Assembly: GCF_018138385.1 (NCBI RefSeq)
Contig: NZ_JAGSIE010000003.1
Span: 62,001 to 126,000, forward strand
Direction: 5' to 3'
DNA from: Allobacillus saliphilus
GTDB lineage: Bacteria > Bacillota > Bacilli > Bacillales > Alkalibacillaceae
DNA: 64,000 nucleotides
Shown: positions 59,426-64,000 of the stretch, one piece after another
How the letters are laid out: every line of letters starts with the position of its first letter
Position numbering within the stretch: the stretch's first letter is position 1
The notes under the pieces: model-generated
What the model was told of the DNA's origin: nothing
Database searches by the model: none
What the model saw: only the letters and a program-made list of their open reading frames with translations
Made by a program: the position numbers and the translations under genes

Positions 59426-60937
59426 TTGAAGAAAAACACGGTGAAACTATTCTTAGCAGCAATTTTGTTCGTAGGAATTTTTCAGCTATCAACAGTAACA
59501 GATGTCAGTGCGAAGAGTATCAGTGATTTGCAGAAAGAAAAAAGCCAAGTGAATGAGCAACATAAAGATGTTAAAAGTGATTTGGATAAAGCAAAAGATC
59601 GCCTGAATGAAATTAAACAAAAACAAAAAAATACCCAAAACGAAATCAATAAATTAGATGAAAAAGCATCGAACACACAAAGTCAGATTGACAAGAAAAT
59701 CAACGAACTGAAAGAGAAAGAAAATCAAATTAATACAAAACAGAGTGAAATTGATAAGTTAAATGGAGAAATCAATGAGCTCGAAACAAAAATTAGCGAG
59801 CTTCAAGCAGAAATTAAGCAATTAAAAGAAGAAATTGAACAACTGAAAGCAGAAATTAAAGAGCAAGAAGCGAGCATTGAAAAACGTGAAGACTTATTGA
59901 AAAACCGTCTACGAAGCATACAGAAAAACGGCGGAGACATCCAATACTTAGAAGTGATTTTAGGATCGAAGAACTTTGGTGACTTTATTAACCGAACTGT
60001 CGCTGTTAATAAAATCATGGAACAAGACAATCAGATTTTAGAAACACATATCCAAGAGAAAAAAGACTTGGAAAACAATAAAAAACAAGTCGAAAAGAAT
60101 AAAACAAAAGTAGAAGAAAATAAAGTGCAAGTTGAAAAAGATAAAGAGACTGTCACAGCACAACGTGATAAAGTCGCTTCAGAAAAGAAACAGTTAGAAT
60201 CTCAAAAAGCTTCTTTAGCTGCTGAGAAAACGAAGCTAGACAACTTGTTTGTTCAGTTAGAAGACCAATTAGGCATGAAAGACACACAAATGGCGAAATT
60301 GGACAAACAAGAAGAAGAAGCACATAATCACCAAATGAGTTTAGCTGAAAAAGAAGAAAATCTTCGCAGCCAAAAAGCTGCTTTTGACAAGCTGATCGCT
60401 CAACAGAAAGAAGAAGAACGAAGAAAGAAAGAGGAACAACAAAGCAACTCTAATAAACCAAATTCATCAGGATCGTCGAATAGCGGTTCTGGAAGTGGAG
60501 ACACTCAGATTGAACAAACATCATCTTCCAGTGGTTTCATTCGACCATCAGCAGGTTATCTATCCTCAGGATTCGGTCACAGAAGCTGTAGTGGATGTTC
60601 GTCATTCCACCCAGGCGTTGACTTAGCACAAGGTGGCATAGTACCAATCAAGGCCGCTGCTTCAGGGATTGTAAGTCGTTCGTATTATTCCAACAGTTAT
60701 GGACATGTTGTATTCATTTCTCACATCATTAACGGGCAAAAATATACAACTGTTTATGCGCATATGAGAAACAGAGCTGTGTCAACTGGGCAGACGGTAA
60801 GTCAAGGCCAATACCTAGGAAATATGGGGAACACCGGTCAATCATTCGGTCAGCATTTACACTTTGAAATTCACCGCGGTGGATGGAATGCTTCTAAGAG
60901 TAATGCAGTAAACCCAGCTAATTTCGGAATCAGATAA
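59426..60937 (+). CDS. coiled-coil M23 peptidase (PcsB/EnvC-like), likely FtsEX partner
   Basis: A 503-aa secreted protein. Signal peptide of about 28 residues (ending VSAKS), a long coiled-coil (about 35-335), a Ser/Gly-rich linker, and a C-terminal M23 domain with catalytic motifs HPGVD (about residue 400) and HLHFE (about 480) plus the middle His in VYAHM. This layout matches EnvC- and PcsB-type proteins that couple to FtsX. Start is TTG at 59426 after AAGGGGAAC; a TTG 18 bases earlier is in frame but badly placed. A strong terminator follows. CwlO-like in role, not in catalytic domain. Confidence 0.9.
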   Translation: MKKNTVKLFLAAILFVGIFQLSTVTDVSAKSISDLQKEKSQVNEQHKDVKSDLDKAKDRLNEIKQKQKNTQNEINKLDEKASNTQSQIDKKINELKEKENQINTKQSEIDKLNGEINELETKISELQAEIKQLKEEIEQLKAEIKEQEASIEKREDLLKNRLRSIQKNGGDIQYLEVILGSKNFGDFINRTVAVNKIMEQDNQILETHIQEKKDLENNKKQVEKNKTKVEENKVQVEKDKETVTAQRDKVASEKKQLESQKASLAAEKTKLDNLFVQLEDQLGMKDTQMAKLDKQEEEAHNHQMSLAEKEENLRSQKAAFDKLIAQQKEEERRKKEEQQSNSNKPNSSGSSNSGSGSGDTQIEQTSSSSGFIRPSAGYLSSGFGHRSCSGCSSFHPGVDLAQGGIVPIKAAASGIVSRSYYSNSYGHVVFISHIINGQKYTTVYAHMRNRAVSTGQTVSQGQYLGNMGNTGQSFGQHLHFEIHRGGWNASKSNAVNPANFGIR

Positions 60938-60974
60938 GTAATTTCTCATTTACGGATGAGTAGACGTATAGTAC

Positions 60975-61018
60975 GATAAAAGCATTACACAGTTTGTGTG
61001 ATGCTTTTATCTATTTTT
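60975..61018 (+). terminator. terminator after the M23 peptidase gene
   Basis: GATAAAAGCAT.CACA/TGTG.ATGCTTTTATC stem, then T-rich. Confidence 0.92.
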
Positions 61019-61118
61019 ATAGACGTTGCTATTATTGGTTTCGTCTTTGAATCATCCATCGATACAACTATCGATACATATTGAGATTGGACAAACTTTC
61101 TTGTTTTGAGGTGACCAA

Positions 61119-62615
61119 ATGAATATTAGTAAAAAGTTTTTTATAAGCATGATCTTGATCGCTCTGCTCATCGGTGCTGTCGCAACAGGATTGACGATGC
61201 AAGCGATGGATACAACAGCTAATGACCCTACAACAGAGAAAGAGACAGATGGAAAAGAAGAGACGGATTCTAAGAATGATCAGGAAGAAGAATCTGAATC
61301 GAAAGAAACGAAAACACCAGACGAATTTCAATCACTCGACAGGGCGATCGATCTGATCCAAGCTAATTTTGTTAATGAAGTGGAACGACAAGAGCTCATT
61401 AATGGAGCGATTGAAGGTATGGTCAGTGAACTGGATGACCCATATAGTGAATACTTAAATGCAGAAATGACGAAGCAGTTTAATCAATCATTAGAATCCA
61501 GCTTCGAAGGTATTGGCGCAGAAGTAACAAAACGCGATGAGCATATAACGATCATTGCACCGTTAAAAGGCTCACCTGCTGAAGAGGCAGGGATCCGACC
61601 GAACGACCGGGTGATTGAGGTAGATGGTGAATCGGTTGAGGACTACACCGTGTATGAAGCGACATCACTTATTCGTGGTGAGAAAGGAACAGATGTCGTT
61701 CTGACGATTGACCGACCTGGTGTTGAAGAACCGATTGAAATTACAATTACAAGAGATACAATCCCGCTCACGACTGTTTATTCAGATGTGATGGAGCAGG
61801 ATGGAAAAAAGGTCGGCGTTCTTGAAATCCGTTCGTTCGGTGAAGGAACTGCTAAAGAATTTAATGATCAATTATTGAAATTAGAAGATGAAGAAAATAT
61901 TGAAGGGCTTGTCATCGATGTGCGTGGAAATCCTGGAGGCCTCTTCGATTCAGTCGAAAGTATTTTAGCAAACTTCCTCGGTCCGGATGATCCGTTCGTC
62001 ATGACAGAAAGACGTGGCGAGAAAGGTGAGGCCTACTATACGAATGGCCAAGGCAGAAAAGATTATCCAATTGCTGTGTTAGTCAATGAAGGTAGTGCTT
62101 CTGCGTCTGAAATTTTAGCTGCAGCATTTAAAGAAGTCGTCGAATCTGAAATTATTGGCGAAACGACGTTCGGAAAAGGGACTGTACAACAAGCGATGGA
62201 GTTAGGAGATGGCATGTTGAAAGTTACGGTCATGAACTGGCTCAGTCCGCATGGGAATCAAATTAATGAAGTCGGTGTCGAACCGACAATCGAAGTGAAG
62301 CAACCGGATTATTTCTACACGACACTCATTCAGACAGATGAACCGTTGAAATACAATATGAATGGTGCTGAAGTGGAGAAAGCTCAAATTATGCTAAAAG
62401 GTTTAGGTTATGAAATGAACCGAACGGACGGGTACTTTGACAAACAAACGACAAAGGCTGTTGAAGGTTTCCAAAAGGAGCACGACTTGAATGTAACGGG
62501 AGAAATCAATGAAAAGACGGAAGAAAAACTAGAAACATTGATTTTGGAAGCTGTTGAAAATCCAGAAAACGACCGTCAATTAAAACGGGCTGTTGAAGAA
62601 ATTACAGGTAGTTAA
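61119..62615 (+). CDS. ctpB: S41 carboxy-terminal processing protease CtpB
   Basis: A 498-aa protease with one N-terminal membrane anchor (about residues 7-28), an acidic linker, a PDZ domain (GIGAEVTKRDEHITI near 130, with ELD anchor), and the S41 core: catalytic Ser in VNEGSASASEILAA near 330 and Lys in GKGTVQQAM near 355. A C-terminal peptidoglycan-binding repeat (VEKAQIMLKGLGYEMN near 420) follows. In B. subtilis CtpB acts in spore development signalling. GAGGTGACC precedes the ATG. Followed by a terminator. Confidence 0.95.
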   Translation: MNISKKFFISMILIALLIGAVATGLTMQAMDTTANDPTTEKETDGKEETDSKNDQEEESESKETKTPDEFQSLDRAIDLIQANFVNEVERQELINGAIEGMVSELDDPYSEYLNAEMTKQFNQSLESSFEGIGAEVTKRDEHITIIAPLKGSPAEEAGIRPNDRVIEVDGESVEDYTVYEATSLIRGEKGTDVVLTIDRPGVEEPIEITITRDTIPLTTVYSDVMEQDGKKVGVLEIRSFGEGTAKEFNDQLLKLEDEENIEGLVIDVRGNPGGLFDSVESILANFLGPDDPFVMTERRGEKGEAYYTNGQGRKDYPIAVLVNEGSASASEILAAAFKEVVESEIIGETTFGKGTVQQAMELGDGMLKVTVMNWLSPHGNQINEVGVEPTIEVKQPDYFYTTLIQTDEPLKYNMNGAEVEKAQIMLKGLGYEMNRTDGYFDKQTTKAVEGFQKEHDLNVTGEINEKTEEKLETLILEAVENPENDRQLKRAVEEITGS

Positions 62616-62625
62616 ATAATAAACG

Positions 62626-62655
62626 AAAAAGATGGCTTTCTGGTCATCTTTTTTG
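62626..62655 (+). terminator. ctpB terminator
   Basis: AAAAAGATG/CATCTTTTTT stem with a 10-base loop. The rest of the 326-bp gap to minJ is AT-rich with no gene; a decayed 21-bp-type GGGAACATAT unit may sit near 62757. Confidence 0.85.
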
Positions 62656-62941
62656 TTTAGTAGATCGTTTTAGAAAACTATTTTCCAAACAGGAAAATAT
62701 CCAACCTGAATAATTAAATTTCACGATAAGAGGTTCATCATCTTTGTTTTTGGGAACATATACAGTTGGGAGCTACATAACCAACGAAGCTAGAATTTTA
62801 TTAACGAAATTTGCAGGATTAAGTACTAGTTTTGACGAAGTGTAAAGGTATTAACGAATTTTTCGAAGAACTGTTTAGAAGTTTCAAATATATATATTTG
62901 AATAGACGATGTTGCTTCTTAGAGAGAGTGAGGGATTGAAC

Positions 62942-64000
62942 GTGTGGATGGATTGGCTGGTAGAGATCGGATTAGGAATTTTACGTGTGACATGGCAACC
63001 TCTTTTGTATGCAGCCATAATCTTTACGTTTTGGACAGGGTATAAACGAATTGAAAAGGAACGTAAGCAGTTTGGCCACCGGATTTTTGAAATGACCGCA
63101 GAATGGAAGGGAACTTGGTTAACAGGATTGTTATTTGGCTTACTTCTTTCTGTCGGCATTTTATTGACCGGCGGATTGATTCGTTATGAATGGATGCTGT
63201 TTGTATCCGCCATTACGCTTCTATTTCTGTTGTTTAACCAAACTCGTTTATTGTCACCGATTTATACCATCGGGATTTCTGCATTGACGATATGGCTATT
63301 GAATTTTTTTGATGTAACCATTATTAATCAAACAATTTCAGATGCGATTTACGCTGTCGATCTTGTCTTTGTTAGCTATATTATGCTCGTTTTATTTTTG
63401 GCAGAAATTATACTGGTAGCAACGACGAAACGCTCACGAACATTCCCTGGTTTAGAAAAAAGTGACCGAGGTAAGTTCGTCGGATTCCATTCTGCCAAAC
63501 GATTGGTGTTTGTCCCATTTTTTGTTCCGATTCAAGGAACAGCTTTGCAACTCGAACAGTGGCTACCGTGGTGGCCGGTGTTTGAAATGGGGTCCACAAC
63601 GTTTAGCTTAATGCTATTCCCCGCTATTATTGGTTTCCAACAACGATTTCATAGCACATTGAGTGACCATGGAGCCAAGCAACTAGCGAAAAAACTTACG
63701 TTATTGTTCGTCGTATTGGTGGCTTTAGCAGTTGGCTTATATATGTATCCGGAGTGGGTTTATGTATTTCTCGGAGTCGCGGTTGTTGGACGCATTGTCA
63801 TTCAGTGGGCAACTTTTGTGAGCGAGTCCGGAAAACGCTCGATTTATAGTCCGCAACCAGATGGAATCAAGATTGTCGGGATCATTCCTCACTCACCTGC
63901 AGATGAAATGGGTTTAGTTGTCGGTGAAAAAATTGTTCGGGTTCATGATCAGCCGGTGAGTAATGAACATGAATTTTATGAGATTATGCGTGTCAACCAA
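62942..64000 (+). CDS. minJ: MinJ-like PDZ membrane protein, 3' end beyond the window
   Basis: At least 353 codons; the frame reaches the window edge without a stop, which is why it is partial. Hydrophobic segments in the first 260 residues give about seven to eight helices, followed by a PDZ domain (IYSPQPDGIKIVGIIPHSPA, then GLVVGEKIVRVHDQPV). This is the arrangement of MinJ, which links DivIVA to MinD at division sites. GTG at 62942 follows GTGAGGG with seven-base spacing; ATG at 62948 is an alternative. Position after ctpB matches B. subtilis. Confidence 0.85.
   Translation, partial: MWMDWLVEIGLGILRVTWQPLLYAAIIFTFWTGYKRIEKERKQFGHRIFEMTAEWKGTWLTGLLFGLLLSVGILLTGGLIRYEWMLFVSAITLLFLLFNQTRLLSPIYTIGISALTIWLLNFFDVTIINQTISDAIYAVDLVFVSYIMLVLFLAEIILVATTKRSRTFPGLEKSDRGKFVGFHSAKRLVFVPFFVPIQGTALQLEQWLPWWPVFEMGSTTFSLMLFPAIIGFQQRFHSTLSDHGAKQLAKKLTLLFVVLVALAVGLYMYPEWVYVFLGVAVVGRIVIQWATFVSESGKRSIYSPQPDGIKIVGIIPHSPADEMGLVVGEKIVRVHDQPVSNEHEFYEIMRVNQ

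Noticed and set aside
62755-62790. Another 21-bp array upstream of minJ
   Set aside because: Only one or two decayed units (GGGAACATAT) with irregular spacing; treated as a possible relic.
1-64000. rRNA, tRNA, insertion sequences or prophage genes
   Set aside because: No transposase, integrase, tRNA-like or rRNA sequence was recognised in the window.

Overview
The window is chromosomal DNA from a low-G+C, endospore-type Bacillota (Bacillaceae). The evidence is conserved gene order with Bacillus subtilis (yvyE-degS-degU-yviA-comFA-comFC-yvyF-flgM-yvyG-flgK-flgL-yviE-fliW-csrA-hag ... flaG-fliD-fliS-fliT-hpf-secA-prfB-cccB-ftsE-ftsX-ctpB-minJ), AGGAGG ribosome sites, frequent TTG/GTG starts, sigma-D promoters of the form TAAA-N15-NCCGATAT, and many Rho-independent terminators. 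The species cannot be named from this sequence.

Layout. 1-2.4 kb: a small XRE-type repressor with two palindromic operators and membrane-protein partners, then small stress-like and zinc-ribbon membrane proteins. 2.7-6.4 kb: a ywrD-chrS-chr3N-chr3C block (gamma-glutamyltransferase-like protein, Lrp-type regulator, two-subunit chromate transporter). 6.4-8.0 kb: two minus-strand phosphatase-like genes, one a YwqE relative with a damaged metal site. 8.2-13.2 kb: an uptake and catabolism group (AEC carrier, FAH-family enzyme, three-part TRAP transporter). 13.6-20.7 kb: gltC and divergent gltAB for NADPH-dependent glutamate synthesis. 20.8-29.0 kb: accessory genes (VanZ, NERD, AI-2E exporter, APC permease, secreted subtilase). 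29.4-34.0 kb: a candidate small RNA, an LCP cell-wall ligase, yvyE, degSU. 34.2-48.5 kb: degV, competence (comFA, comFC) and late flagellar genes, interrupted between hag and flaG by a PLD-like gene and a CYP152 P450. 48.5-51 kb: a GNAT gene, a metallopeptidase-like gene, and an aminoglycoside-phosphotransferase-like kinase broken by an early TAG. 51.1-64 kb: hpf, secA, prfB (programmed frameshift), cccB, ftsEX with an adjacent coiled-coil M23 hydrolase, ctpB and the start of minJ.

Genes working together: FlgM, FlgN, FliW, CsrA, FliS and FliT are the checkpoints and chaperones for filament export, and the hag leader carries a CsrA-type hairpin. DegS/DegU links motility, competence and exoprotease output. 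FtsEX, the M23 protein, CtpB and MinJ serve division and wall remodelling.

The most unusual feature is a set of intergenic tandem arrays. Nine arrays in at least four unrelated sequence families all keep a 21-bp pitch (two B-DNA turns); a tenth has a 52-53-bp pitch. Several start within about 10-60 bp after a terminator, and three same-family pairs flank a gene or gene block. Within units, one part is constant and the rest varies. They encode nothing convincing and look like helically phased binding sites or structural DNA; this interpretation is inference.
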